In this document: one piece after another, positions 53,416 to 62,489 of the stretch
Layout of the letters: the number at the start of each line of letters is the position of its first letter
Numbering within the stretch: the first letter of the stretch is position 1
DNA from: Roseomonas sp.
Lineage (GTDB): Bacteria; Pseudomonadota; Alphaproteobacteria; Acetobacterales; Acetobacteraceae
Reading direction: 5' to 3'
DNA: 64,000 bases
Assembly (NCBI GenBank): GCA_020249285.1
Contig: JADCFX010000041.1
Coordinates: forward strand, 1 to 64,000
The notes under the pieces: model-generated
Database searches by the model: none
Seen by the model: only the letters and a program-made list of their open reading frames with translations
Told to the model about the DNA's origin: nothing
Made by a program: the position numbers and the translations under genes

Positions 53416-54420
53416 ATGCGTGAAGGTGCTGAGGCTGAAGAAGCTGCATTCCTGGTCCAGGAAGTGGAAAAACTTGGCCAAAAGCTGGCCGGCGTCAGGT
53501 CCGCCATCGGTTCGGCCATCTATGGCCAGGCCGATGTGGTGGAACAAAGCCTGATCGGGCTGCTCTCGGGCGGGCATGTGCTGCTGGTGGGTGTGCCGGG
53601 CTTGGGCAAGACCAAGCTGGTGGAAACGCTCGGCCGGGTAATGGGGCTGGATGCCAAGCGCGTGCAATTCACGCCCGATCTGATGCCGGCCGATATTCTG
53701 GGCAGTGAGGTGCTGGAAGACCAGGCCGATGGAAGGCGCGGCTTTCGCTTCCTGCAGGGGCCGATCTTCTGCCAATTGCTGATGGCGGATGAGATCAACC
53801 GCGCATCACCCCGCACGCAATCCGCACTTTTGCAGGCCATGCAGGAACAGCGCGTGGCGATTGCCGGGGAAATCCACCCCTTGCCGCAGCCCTTCCATGT
53901 GCTTGCGACGCAAAACCCGATCGAACAAGAAGGCACCTACCCCCTGCCAGAGGCGCAGCTTGACCGCTTTCTGCTGGAAATCGCCATTTCCTACCCGGAT
54001 GAGGCTGCCGAACGCGCCATGCTGCTGGCGACCACCGGCGCGCCGGAAGCCCCACCCCCTCAGGCCTTGACCGCCGCTGAATTGATGGCCGCGCAAGCCC
54101 TGATCCGCCGCATGCCGGTGGGCGAGAAGGTGCTGGACGCCATTCTGCGCCTGGTGCGCGGCGCGCGGCCTGAGACGGCAAGCCTGCCGATTGTGCGTGA
54201 TAGCCTGGCCTGGGGTCCCGGCCCGCGCGCGGCGCAGGCGCTGATGCTGGCCAGCCGCGCGCGCGCAGTGCTGGATGGGCGGTTGTCTCCTTCTTCGGAT
54301 GACGTGCTGGCCCTGGCCGAACCCGTGCTGCGCCACCGCATGGCGCTGAATTTCGCCGCGCGGGCGGAAGGGGCCAAGCTTGCCGATGTGATCGCCGCGC
54401 TGAAGGCTGATCTTGGCTGA
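53416..54420 (+). CDS. MoxR-family AAA+ ATPase
   Basis: MoxR ATPases act as chaperones that help VWA-domain proteins mature. The 334-residue protein has Walker A GVPGLGKTKLVETLG, the sensor-type MADEINRASPRTQSALLQAMQE, VLATQNPIEQEGTYPLPEAQLDRF and the MoxR-typical SRARAVLDGR region. It heads an operon with DUF58 and DUF4159/BatA genes in the order common across proteobacteria. A weak Shine-Dalgarno precedes the ATG. Confidence 0.94.
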   Translation: MREGAEAEEAAFLVQEVEKLGQKLAGVRSAIGSAIYGQADVVEQSLIGLLSGGHVLLVGVPGLGKTKLVETLGRVMGLDAKRVQFTPDLMPADILGSEVLEDQADGRRGFRFLQGPIFCQLLMADEINRASPRTQSALLQAMQEQRVAIAGEIHPLPQPFHVLATQNPIEQEGTYPLPEAQLDRFLLEIAISYPDEAAERAMLLATTGAPEAPPPQALTAAELMAAQALIRRMPVGEKVLDAILRLVRGARPETASLPIVRDSLAWGPGPRAAQALMLASRARAVLDGRLSPSSDDVLALAEPVLRHRMALNFAARAEGAKLADVIAALKADLG

Positions 54421-55273
54421 GGCCGCGCATAACCTTGTAACGGCGCGGGCCGAGGCTCTCGGCGCCCGCCTGCCGCCCTTGGTGGTGCGGGCGGAACGCA
54501 TTGCCTCGACCGTGATGCAAGGCGTGCATGGAAGGCGTCGGTCCGGTCAGGGGGACGCGTTTTGGCAATTCCGACCCTATTTGCCGGGCGATGCGGCATC
54601 GCGCGTGGATTGGCGGCAATCGGCACGGTCTGACCGGGTTTTTATTCGGGAGACCGAATGGGAGGCGGCGCAAACCGTGGCGCTTTGGTCCGCCCGAGGC
54701 CCGGGCATGGCCTGGCGCAGCCGCGATACGCTGCCCTTGAAACAGGAACGGGCCGATGAGCTGCTGCTGGCCCTTGCCGCGCTACTGCTGCGCGGAGGGG
54801 AGCGTGTGCGCGGCTTTGGCGCCCCGCGCGCCTTTATCGGCCGCGCCGCGCTGGCGCCCTTGGCGGGTTTTCTGCCGGAACAGGCGGCCCAGCCCGCCGA
54901 TCCCCGCCTGCCGCGCCATGCGCGCGTGGTGCTGTTCAGCGATTTCCTCGCCCCCTTGGAGGAAACCCGCGTTGCGCTGGCGGGTTTGGCGGCGCAGGGC
55001 CTGCGCGGGCATTTGCTGCAAATCCTGGACCCCGCCGAGGAAACCCTGCCCTTCGCCGGGCATATCCGCTTTGAAGACCCCTCCGGCGGCGCCCCGGCCC
55101 CCATTCCACGGACCGAGGCGTTGCGCGGTGCCTATCAGGCCGCACTCGCTGCCCATCGGGAAGGTCTGGCCGCTGCCACCAGCGCCATGGGCTGGAGCTT
55201 CGCCACCCATCGCACGGATCAACCGCCGGAACTGGCCTTGCTTGCGCTATTTCTGCGGCTGGAGGGCGGCTGA
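54413..55273 (+). CDS. DUF58 domain protein
   Basis: This 286-residue protein of the DUF58 family shows the signature HGRRRSGQGDAFWQFRPYLPGDAASRVDWRQSA (split over about residues 40-70) and the following RSDRVFIRETEWEAAQTV. It overlaps the moxR stop by eight bases using a TTG start and ends at the first base of the DUF4159 gene. DUF58 proteins are the VWA-like partner of MoxR. The molecular function is not established. Confidence 0.9.
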   Translation: MAEAAHNLVTARAEALGARLPPLVVRAERIASTVMQGVHGRRRSGQGDAFWQFRPYLPGDAASRVDWRQSARSDRVFIRETEWEAAQTVALWSARGPGMAWRSRDTLPLKQERADELLLALAALLLRGGERVRGFGAPRAFIGRAALAPLAGFLPEQAAQPADPRLPRHARVVLFSDFLAPLEETRVALAGLAAQGLRGHLLQILDPAEETLPFAGHIRFEDPSGGAPAPIPRTEALRGAYQAALAAHREGLAAATSAMGWSFATHRTDQPPELALLALFLRLEGG

Positions 55274-57996
55274 TGTTGACCCTCGGCCCCATCGGCTTCG
55301 CCGCCCCTTGGCTTTTGCTGGCGCTACCGGCGCTGCCAGTGCTGTGGTGGTTGCTGCGGGTCACGCCGCCAGCACCCAAGCGCCAAATCTTCCCCGCGAC
55401 GCGCATCCTGCGCGGTTTACGCCCTGCGGAGGCAACACCGGCGCGCACGCCCTGGTGGCTGTTGCTGCTGCGGCTACTGGTGGCGGCGCTGATCATCCTG
55501 GGCCTGGCGCGGCCGATTTGGCAGCCCAATGCCGGCACTGGCCAATCCGGCCCGCTTTTGCTGGTGCTGGATGATGGCTGGGCCGCCGCACCGGATTGGG
55601 CGCGGCGCATGGCAGTCGCGCAAGGCATTCTGGAAGCCGCGAAGCGTGAAGCGCGCCCCGTCGCGCTGCTGGCGACGGCCCCCCATCAGGGCGAAGCCGA
55701 CCAGCTTGTCTTCCTGCCCGCCGAGGAAGCTGCCGCGCGGCTGGCGGTATTGCGCCCAAAACCCTGGGCGCCGGATCGTGTGGTGGCGCTGACTGCGGTG
55801 AAGGCGCTGCGCGCCGCGAACTCGGGCGGTTTCGAAAGCCTGTTCCTGACCGATGGGCTGGAGCATGGCGCCAACGAGGATGCGGCGCCTTTCCTTGCAG
55901 CACTGGCCGAAGCCGGGCCGCTTACCTTGCTGCATGCACCAGCCGAGCCCCGGCGCGTGATTGCGCCCCCGGTGCTGGAAGGTGATCGGCTGCGGATCAA
56001 GCTATTGCAGGCGCTTGTGGCGATGCCTGGCCAAGCCGCGATTCTGGCGCGCGGCGGGGATGGCGCCAGCCTTGCACGGGTGGAACTTGCCCTGCCGGCG
56101 GGTGCAGGCAGCGCAGAAGCAGCGCTGCAACTCCCCAGCGAAATCCGCAACCAGGTGGTGCGGTTGGAACTGGAACCGGAAGCCGGCGCGGCGGGGGTTT
56201 TCCTGCTGGATGAAAGCTTCCGACGCCGCCCGGTGGGCCTCAGCGCAGCCGAGGATACCGGGGCGGATGCGCCCTTGATCGGCCCGCTTTTCTATCTGCT
56301 GCGGGCACTTGATCCCTTTGCGGAGCTTCGTCGCGGCACGCCGGAAGCATTGCTGGCGCGGCGGCTTTCCGTGCTGATCCTGGCGGACCGCGAATTGGCG
56401 GACCCGAAGGAACGCGAAGCGCTGGAAGCCTGGGTGCGCGCTGGTGGCACGCTGATCCGCTTTGCCGGGCCGCGTTTGGCCGCCAAGCAGGATTCGCTGC
56501 TGCCGGTGCCCTTGCGCGCTGGGGAGCGCCAATTGGGCGGCATGCTGACATGGGAAAAGCCGCAAACCTTGGCCTCCTTCCCCGATCATTCGCCCTTTGC
56601 CGGGCTGGTGCCGCCCGCCGAGGTCACGGTTGAACGGCAAGTGCTGGCCGAGCCTTCGCCGCGTTTGGCAGAACGAAGCTGGGCACGGCTTGCGGATGGC
56701 ACGCCCTTGGTGACGGCGGAGACTCGCGGCGCGGGGCGGATTGTGCTGTTTCACGTGACCGCCCAGGCGGAATGGTCGAACCTGCCGCTTTCCGGGCTTT
56801 TCGTGGATATGCTGCGCCGGCTGGTGGCGCTTTCCGCCGGCGTTGCAGCTGGTGAGGCGGATCAGCCCTTGGCGCCACTCGAGACGCTCGATGGTTTCGG
56901 CAGGCTGGGCGCGCCGCCTTCCGGTGCCGCGCCCCTCTCTGCCCGCGCCTTGGATGAGGCCCGCGCGTCCCCGCGCCACCCGCCCGGCTGGTATGGCCCG
57001 GCAGGCGCAGCCGGTGAGGCCGCCTATCGCCGCGCCTTGAACCTTTCGACCCATCTGCCGGCGCCGCGCCTGATGGCAGCCCCCCCTGCCTCGGCCCGCA
57101 TGGAGGCCCTGGGTGCGGAGGCAGCAGAACGCGATTTGGGGCCTTGGCTTTTGGCCGCCGCTTTCGCGCTGTTTTTGGTGGAGCTGATCGCGGCACTTGC
57201 ACTGCGCGGGTTATGGCGCCCACGGCGTTTTGCGCTGCCCGCGCTTTTACTGCTGGCGCTGGCGCCTTGGCAGGTGAGCGCGCAGGGCGCTGATGGCAGC
57301 GCGGCACTCGCGACCCGCTTGGCTTATATCCAGACCGGCGATGCGGCGGTGGATGAAACGTCGCGGAGCGGGCTTGCGGGACTTTCTGACTTCGTCAATC
57401 GCCGCACGGCGGCGGCGCTGGCTGAACCCCATGGCGTGACGCCGGGGCAGGATGATCTTTCCTTCTACCCACTGCTCTATTGGCCGGTCCTGCCCGATGC
57501 GCCCGCGCCCAGTGCGGCGATGGTGGCGGCGCTGAATGAATTCATGCGCCAGGGCGGCATTATTCTGATGGATACGCGCGATCAGGGCTCGGGCGAGGGT
57601 ATGTCGCCTGGTGCGCGCGCGGCGTTGCGCCGCGTGACGCGGGATTTGGCGATACCGCCGCTGATCCCCGTGCCGGAAGACCATGTGCTGAACCGCGCGT
57701 TTTATCTGCTGAATGAATTGCCCGGGAGGTTCGCCGGCGGGCAGGTTTGGGTGGCGCGCGATCAGGACCGCGCCAATGACAGCGTGAGCCCGGTGATTTT
57801 AGGCGGGCATGATTGGGCAGCGGCCTGGGCGATGGACCGCAATGGCCAGCACCCGCATGCGACCATCCCGGGCGGCGCACGGCAGCGCGTGCTGGCGTAT
57901 CGTTTCGGCACCAATCTGGTGATGTATGCGCTCACCGGGAACTATAAGGGCGATCAGGTGCATGTGCCGGCGATATTGGAGCGGCTGGGGAATTGA
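55273..57996 (+). CDS. BatA/DUF4159 membrane protein
   Basis: This 907-residue protein starts with a BatA-like N-terminus of two membrane helices (PWLLLALPALPVLWWLLR and LLLLRLLVAALIILGLARPIW) and a VWA-like region (LLLVLDDGWAAAPDWARR). It continues with a long middle part and a DUF4159 domain from about residue 690 (FYPLLYWPVLPDAP, GGIILMDTRDQG, and LVMYALTGNYKGDQVHVPAI at the end). Additional hydrophobic helices near 620-660 include LLAAAFALFLVELIAALALRG. It overlaps the DUF58 gene by one base. In related genomes the BatA-like protein of the kind found at 36-38 kb follows directly, but here it does not. Confidence 0.9.
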   Translation: MLTLGPIGFAAPWLLLALPALPVLWWLLRVTPPAPKRQIFPATRILRGLRPAEATPARTPWWLLLLRLLVAALIILGLARPIWQPNAGTGQSGPLLLVLDDGWAAAPDWARRMAVAQGILEAAKREARPVALLATAPHQGEADQLVFLPAEEAAARLAVLRPKPWAPDRVVALTAVKALRAANSGGFESLFLTDGLEHGANEDAAPFLAALAEAGPLTLLHAPAEPRRVIAPPVLEGDRLRIKLLQALVAMPGQAAILARGGDGASLARVELALPAGAGSAEAALQLPSEIRNQVVRLELEPEAGAAGVFLLDESFRRRPVGLSAAEDTGADAPLIGPLFYLLRALDPFAELRRGTPEALLARRLSVLILADRELADPKEREALEAWVRAGGTLIRFAGPRLAAKQDSLLPVPLRAGERQLGGMLTWEKPQTLASFPDHSPFAGLVPPAEVTVERQVLAEPSPRLAERSWARLADGTPLVTAETRGAGRIVLFHVTAQAEWSNLPLSGLFVDMLRRLVALSAGVAAGEADQPLAPLETLDGFGRLGAPPSGAAPLSARALDEARASPRHPPGWYGPAGAAGEAAYRRALNLSTHLPAPRLMAAPPASARMEALGAEAAERDLGPWLLAAAFALFLVELIAALALRGLWRPRRFALPALLLLALAPWQVSAQGADGSAALATRLAYIQTGDAAVDETSRSGLAGLSDFVNRRTAAALAEPHGVTPGQDDLSFYPLLYWPVLPDAPAPSAAMVAALNEFMRQGGIILMDTRDQGSGEGMSPGARAALRRVTRDLAIPPLIPVPEDHVLNRAFYLLNELPGRFAGGQVWVARDQDRANDSVSPVILGGHDWAAAWAMDRNGQHPHATIPGGARQRVLAYRFGTNLVMYALTGNYKGDQVHVPAILERLGN

Positions 57997-58038
57997 GGAG
58001 AATATAAGAAATATGGCTAATTCTGAAAATTTTTCGTT

Positions 58039-58821
58039 TTATTCGATGAATTTTTCAATTTTGAGTTCTTGCGGCAAAATTCCCCCTTTTATTTTGGCTT
58101 GGGGACAATCCGCCTGTGTCGAAAGCTGAAACTCAGGGTGCGCCTGCTTGAAGGCCCACGGCTCTAGTAGCATATCACAAAATTCCCGCTGTCCATTTTC
58201 AAAGTTGTTTAACATGCAGGATGACCGAATCGCATCGTTAAGAGTAACGTCAAATGAAAGGATATATGGTTTGGTGTATTTTCGCAGAAGAGCTTCCCCG
58301 CTTCGGTCGCCAAATAAGTGATAACAGATATGTCCATCAACTTCGGCGCCGTATTGTAGATAATGTGCAGAAACTAAACCCGCGCGGGAGAATGACGCAT
58401 AGACGGACCCATCTTCTCGCACTCCAGCGTGTTGGCCCGAACCATGTAAGCGTAACGCCTCGTCAACTTTATTGCATACGCTAGACCAAGACGGATGGTG
58501 TTGTAGGATGGCACAAAGTCTAGCTCTCCGCTCGGCGACCTTAAGTGGCATTAAACCTTTTCTACGAACTGCTTGAATTTCACAATCGAGCATCCTCGTG
58601 CCGTGAAAAAGGCGTACGTCACAACCTTGAAGTGAGGCGTATAGCGTTTTTTGCAACTCATCTTTTCCAATCAGTCGGTACAACCCAGCAAGCGCGCATT
58701 CAAGGTCATCTGGTTTAGTTTCTGAGAGTTCTTTAATTACAACGACACCAAAACGATCTGAGATTATTTGAGTGAGCCATAAACCCCAGATGTCAATCTC
58801 ATCATAAACTAAAGTAAGCAT
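58039..58821 (-). CDS. Unrecognised protein, possible ADP-ribosyltransferase-like fold, AT-rich
   Basis: I do not recognise this 260-residue protein as a named family. Its DNA is much richer in A+T than its surroundings and its codon use differs, so it was probably acquired. Residues 70-91 (RLFHGTRMLDCEI then RRKGLM) resemble the H-G-T/S-R...GL motif of PARP and Tpt1/KptA-type ADP-ribosyltransferases. Residues 138-154 (GSVYASFSRAGLVSAHY) look like the Tyr motif (GxYF...S.sA.Y). PYILSFDV near 185-192 could be the third strand region. AGGA stands before the ATG. A truncated frame with its own stop is directly upstream. The enzyme fold is inference; no membrane helix or signal is seen. Confidence 0.7.
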   Translation of the reverse strand: MLTLVYDEIDIWGLWLTQIISDRFGVVVIKELSETKPDDLECALAGLYRLIGKDELQKTLYASLQGCDVRLFHGTRMLDCEIQAVRRKGLMPLKVAERRARLCAILQHHPSWSSVCNKVDEALRLHGSGQHAGVREDGSVYASFSRAGLVSAHYLQYGAEVDGHICYHLFGDRSGEALLRKYTKPYILSFDVTLNDAIRSSCMLNNFENGQREFCDMLLEPWAFKQAHPEFQLSTQADCPQAKIKGGILPQELKIEKFIE

Positions 58822-58838
58822 TATTCATCCTAGATGGC

Positions 58839-58943
58839 TCACTGTTTCGGTGCAACCGAGTTACGCTTCGATTGCTTTGCATCTCTAATGATCTCAACAT
58901 TCTCGATTAGTTCAGCACTTACGTTAGTAGCGCCGCGCCCTTT
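58839..58943 (-). pseudogene. 3' fragment of an unknown gene upstream of the AT-rich ORF
   Basis: An open frame runs from a stop next to the AapJ-like gene end to TGA at 58839, reading TNVSAELIENVEIIRDAKQ and SKRNSVAPKQ. It has no start codon in the open part, and the composition changes from AT-rich to GC-rich at its 5' end. It looks like the tail of a gene cut at the junction of the insert and 17 bases before the next ATG. It could also be chance. Confidence 0.35.
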
Positions 58944-58948
58944 TCACC

Positions 58949-59974
58949 TCACCTAATCGGCGGGGCGTACATCAAGCCGCCACGCGTCCATAGATCATTC
59001 AAGCCGCGCGGCAGATTGATGGGGGAATTCTTGCCAAGGTTACGGTCGAAGATTTCACCGTAATTCCCAACCGCCTTGATGGCGTTATAGGCCCAGCGCC
59101 GATCAATCCCCATCAGCGGCCCGTGATCCCCCGAAACACCCAGTAGGCGGCGAATGGCCGGGTTGGGATTGTTCAGCATTTCATCGACATTGGCTTGCGT
59201 CACACCCAATTCCTCAGCTTCGATAAGCGCAAAAACCGTCCAGCGCACGATATCGAAGAACTGGTCATCGCCATGCCGCACCGCCGGAGCCAAAGGTTCC
59301 TTTGAGATGATATCGGGCAAAACCACATGCTCGGCCGGGTTGCGAAGCGCGCTGCGAATACCGGCAAGCTGCGACGCATCGGTGGAAAACGCATCGCAGC
59401 GGCCATTGTTGTAGGCGTTGCGCGTTTCCTCATTCTGTTCGAACACCAAGGGCTGGATGCGCGTATTCGTGCTGCGCGCCCAATCCGCCAGATTCAATTC
59501 ATTCGTCGTGCCGGCGGTGACGCAAATGGTGGCGCCCGCCAGATCAGTGGCGCGCTTGGCGCCAGTTGCAACCCGCACCATGAAACCCTGGCCATCATAG
59601 AAATTGACGGCGGTGAAATTCAGCCCATTGGCGGTATCCCGCGAATGGGACCAGGTGGTGGTACGCGACAGCAGATCCACCTGCCCCGATTGCAAAGCAG
59701 GCAGGCGCGCCTGGGAAGACAGCACCACCCAGCGCACCTTATTGGCATCGCCCAGGATCGCCGCCGCCACCGCGCGGCAGGTATCGGCATCAAGACCTCG
59801 ATTGACGCCTTGACTATCAATCACGCCAAAGCCAGGCGCACCAGGATGCGCGCCGCAAATCAGCGCATCGCGCGCCCGAATGGCAGCGACCGTTGGGCCT
59901 TGTTGCACCGGTTGTGCAAAGGCGGGCAGCGCAGCCAGCAAGCCGGCGGCCAATAGAAGTTTTGCTTTCACCAT
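58949..59974 (-). CDS. AapJ-like amino-acid ABC transporter substrate-binding protein
   Basis: This periplasmic binding protein of 341 residues is similar to AapJ/BztA, receptors for L-amino acids (glutamate, glutamine, aspartate). A signal peptide (VKAKLLLAAGLLAALPAFAQ) precedes the mature start. Landmarks are GVNRGLDADTCRAVAAAILGD, RTTTWSHSRDTANGLNF, NGRCDAFSTDASQLAG and the C-terminal LNDLWTRGGLMYAPPIR. The ATG at 59974 follows GGGAG. No aapQMP genes adjoin it, so it is an orphan in this window. Its stop lies next to the AT-rich insert. Confidence 0.93.
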   Translation of the reverse strand: MVKAKLLLAAGLLAALPAFAQPVQQGPTVAAIRARDALICGAHPGAPGFGVIDSQGVNRGLDADTCRAVAAAILGDANKVRWVVLSSQARLPALQSGQVDLLSRTTTWSHSRDTANGLNFTAVNFYDGQGFMVRVATGAKRATDLAGATICVTAGTTNELNLADWARSTNTRIQPLVFEQNEETRNAYNNGRCDAFSTDASQLAGIRSALRNPAEHVVLPDIISKEPLAPAVRHGDDQFFDIVRWTVFALIEAEELGVTQANVDEMLNNPNPAIRRLLGVSGDHGPLMGIDRRWAYNAIKAVGNYGEIFDRNLGKNSPINLPRGLNDLWTRGGLMYAPPIR

Positions 59975-60215
59975 CGCTCTCCCTAAGGCGGACCCGTCGA
60001 TGGTAATGCTCGCAGCAAGCGCCACCAAAGTGCAACCCCCAAAAGCCTCTAAGGGCGCCAGTATTTTGCGCTGCGCGTCCTTGCGCTGGCTCCACGGTCA
60101 GGTTTGTCCAGCGCCATGCCGATTTTCCCCTTGCGCTTCTGGGCTACAGCGACGAAATAGAACCAAATAAGGATGAGGTAGGCTGGCAGAGTCTCGAAAC
60201 AGGAGGCCTACGGCC

Positions 60216-60659
60216 ATGACGATAGCAGCAGTTCTGCGGCAAAAAGGTAATGCCGCCATTTCCGTGACGCCCGAAACCCCTGTGCTTGAAATCGCCAGGA
60301 TAATGGCGGCGCGCCGCATTGGCGCCGTACTGATCGTGACCGCTTCCGGTCAGGTCGCTGGCATTCTCAGTGAACGTGACATCGTGAAGGCGGTGGCGGA
60401 TCGGGGGAATGGCATCAGCAGCATGGCCGCTGAGGAACTGATGACGCGCGACGTCATCATGATCGGCCCCGATACCCCGGTGGAAGCCGCGCTTGAAATC
60501 ATGGACCAGGGCTATTTCCGCCATTTGCCGGTCTGCGACACGGAAGGGTCCTTGCTTGGCATTGTGAGCATCCGCGACCTGGTGAAGTTCCGCTTCGCCA
60601 AGCAGGATCACGATGTTGAAGCGCTGAAGGCCTATGTGACGCGGAGCTTCATGCACTGA
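60216..60659 (+). CDS. CBS domain protein
   Basis: This 147-residue protein consists of a tandem CBS pair: EIARIMAARRIGAVLIVTASGQVAGILSERDIVKAV at about 25-60 and AALEIMDQGYFRHLPVCDTEGSLLGIVSIRDLVKF at about 88-123. CBS pairs bind adenosyl nucleotides and act as energy sensors. No catalytic domain is attached. AGGAGG precedes the ATG. It diverges from the AapJ-like gene; the 187-base gap between them shows no recognisable operator. Confidence 0.92.
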   Translation: MTIAAVLRQKGNAAISVTPETPVLEIARIMAARRIGAVLIVTASGQVAGILSERDIVKAVADRGNGISSMAAEELMTRDVIMIGPDTPVEAALEIMDQGYFRHLPVCDTEGSLLGIVSIRDLVKFRFAKQDHDVEALKAYVTRSFMH

Positions 60660-60764
60660 GTTGGGGTGGGCGGATCGCACCTACTCCTGCGCCAAAACCG
60701 AGACGAAGCATAATGGGCGGGGCGGCGATATTTCCCCCCTAGCTCCAATCTTTGGAGATTTGCC

Positions 60765-61442
60765 ATGGATTGGCGCTTGCACTGGCTGGAAGCAGAGGGT
60801 GACCTGACCCCTTGGCGAGACGTTATTCTCGCCGAGGTGGAGGCAGCCAAAATTGCCATCGCGCGCCTCATGCCCCCCTGCACGCTTGACATAATGATCA
60901 GGCGCAGACCGGGGCAGGTGATCCCGGAAATCGGCATGGGCGGACATGCCTGGGGCAAATATCTCTTCGACCTGGGGATTGATCCAGGCAATCCAAATCT
61001 CGAAACCTCGTTGAGGGATGGCGCCTTGCGCCGACAGGTTGCGCATGAAGCACATCATTGCATGCGCAACGCCGCCATCGGATATGGTGACAGCCTAGGT
61101 GAAGCCTTGGTCAGTGAAGGCTTGGCTGGCCGTTTCGTTGAGCGCATCTTCGGCACCGGCCCCGAGCCTTGGGAAAACGCCATGGATGAGGCAAGCCTGC
61201 GCGCGCATCTGCCTGGTAACGCTTTGCTGTCCTCATCTGACTATAACCATGCCACTTGGTTTTATTGCAGGGATGGGCGTCTTCCATGCTGGCTTGGCTA
61301 TACGCTGGGCTATCGTATCGTGGGCGATTGGCTGGCTGCGGTGCCAGCACCAGATGCGGCAACCTGGGCAGGCGTTCCCGCCAACACTGTTCTGGCTGTC
61401 GCCCGAGAGACGGGCATTTTGGCAGGCTCACACCAGGGCTGA
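60765..61442 (+). CDS. DUF2268 putative zinc protease
   Basis: This 225-residue protein has the zinc-protease core QVAHEAHHCMR (H94, E95, H98) and a downstream GEALVSEGLAGRFVERIFG whose Glu is the likely third ligand, as in DUF2268 (predicted Zn-dependent protease). Members are annotated as HExxH proteases; substrates are unknown. No signal peptide or membrane helix is seen. It stands between the CBS gene and the convergent pdxY. Confidence 0.85.
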   Translation: MDWRLHWLEAEGDLTPWRDVILAEVEAAKIAIARLMPPCTLDIMIRRRPGQVIPEIGMGGHAWGKYLFDLGIDPGNPNLETSLRDGALRRQVAHEAHHCMRNAAIGYGDSLGEALVSEGLAGRFVERIFGTGPEPWENAMDEASLRAHLPGNALLSSSDYNHATWFYCRDGRLPCWLGYTLGYRIVGDWLAAVPAPDAATWAGVPANTVLAVARETGILAGSHQG

Positions 61443-61480
61443 ATTACGGGAAGCTTGGTGGGCGGATTATGCGCAGCGCC

Positions 61481-62335
61481 TCAGCACGCCTCCGCCGTAA
61501 AACGCCGTGTCGGCGCGGTGATTTCAGCCTGCGCCGCCACCACCTGTAATTCTCGCGCACCGGCCGCGAGGGTTTGGCTCAGCAGGCCGAAAATGCTGGA
61601 AGCGGCCGCTCCAAGGGCGGGCGCCACCGCACCGCTTTTCAGGCGATGAAACAGGAAAAGGGCGGCAATCGCATCGCCGGCGCCATTGACCGATAGCGGC
61701 AGCATGGGCGTGCGTAGCCGCCAGAAACCGCCCCCTTCGGCGGCGAGCAATTCAATCTCATGCCCCCCAGTCGCTTCGGTGCGGAGCGATGTCAGCAGCA
61801 CAATCCTCGGCCCCTTGGCTTGCAGCGCGGTGATGGCGGCTTTGGCGGTATCAAGGCTGGTAATCGCCTGCCCGGTCAGCCATTCCAATTCGAATTGATT
61901 GGGGGTTGCGATATCCGCCGCCGGCAGCGCCTGATCGCGCAGGAATTCTGGAATGCCGGGACGGACGAAAATACCGGGTCCTGTGTCGCCCATTACCGGA
62001 TCGCAGCACCAAAGCGCCTTGGGGTTGGCCGCTTTCACCAAAAGCGCCGCATCGCGCACCGCGGCCCCGATCTCGGCCGAGCCCAAATAGCCCGAAAGCA
62101 CTGCGTCACAGCTTGGCAACACGCCGCGATCCGCAATCCCCGCCACGCATTCGCGCACCAGATCCGCGCCAAAGACCTGGCCGCGCCAGGCGCCATAGCC
62201 GGTATGGTTGGAGAATTGCACCGTATGCACCCCCCAGACCTCCGCCCCCAGGCGCTGCAACGGGAAGATGGCGCTGGCATTGCCGACATGCCCATAAGCG
62301 ACCCAGGATTGGATGGAGAGGATATTGAGGCTCAC
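61481..62335 (-). CDS. pdxY: Pyridoxal kinase
   Basis: PdxY phosphorylates pyridoxal in the vitamin B6 salvage pathway. The 284-residue protein of the ribokinase/PfkB-like fold has the substrate-side LSIQSWVAYGHVGNASAIFPLQ, CDPVMGDTGPGIFVRPGIPEF, TPNQFELEWLTG and the catalytic LSVNGAGDAIAALFL near the C-terminus. In the N-terminal S-x-V-A-Y-G-H-V-G motif the usual layout is intact. The length of 284 fits PdxY and its paralogues. It stands alone on the minus strand. Confidence 0.94.
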   Translation of the reverse strand: MSLNILSIQSWVAYGHVGNASAIFPLQRLGAEVWGVHTVQFSNHTGYGAWRGQVFGADLVRECVAGIADRGVLPSCDAVLSGYLGSAEIGAAVRDAALLVKAANPKALWCCDPVMGDTGPGIFVRPGIPEFLRDQALPAADIATPNQFELEWLTGQAITSLDTAKAAITALQAKGPRIVLLTSLRTEATGGHEIELLAAEGGGFWRLRTPMLPLSVNGAGDAIAALFLFHRLKSGAVAPALGAAASSIFGLLSQTLAAGARELQVVAAQAEITAPTRRFTAEAC

Positions 62336-62489
62336 GCGCGCCGGACCTTTGCGATAGCGGGGAAAACCCTGTGGCCCGCGGCGCGGCTTGGGTCAATCGC
62401 TGGGTTGCCTTCCCGGGGCTCATCGCCTATAGCCCCCGCTCCCTGGCGGCCGGTCGGCATCGGCGGCCCATTTTTTGTGAGCATGTGCC

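Noticed and set aside
57926..58129. A plus-strand 67-codon frame across the DUF4159 end and the AT-rich insert.
   Set aside because: It begins in another frame of the DUF4159 gene and has no Shine-Dalgarno; it is antisense to the end of the unknown ORF.
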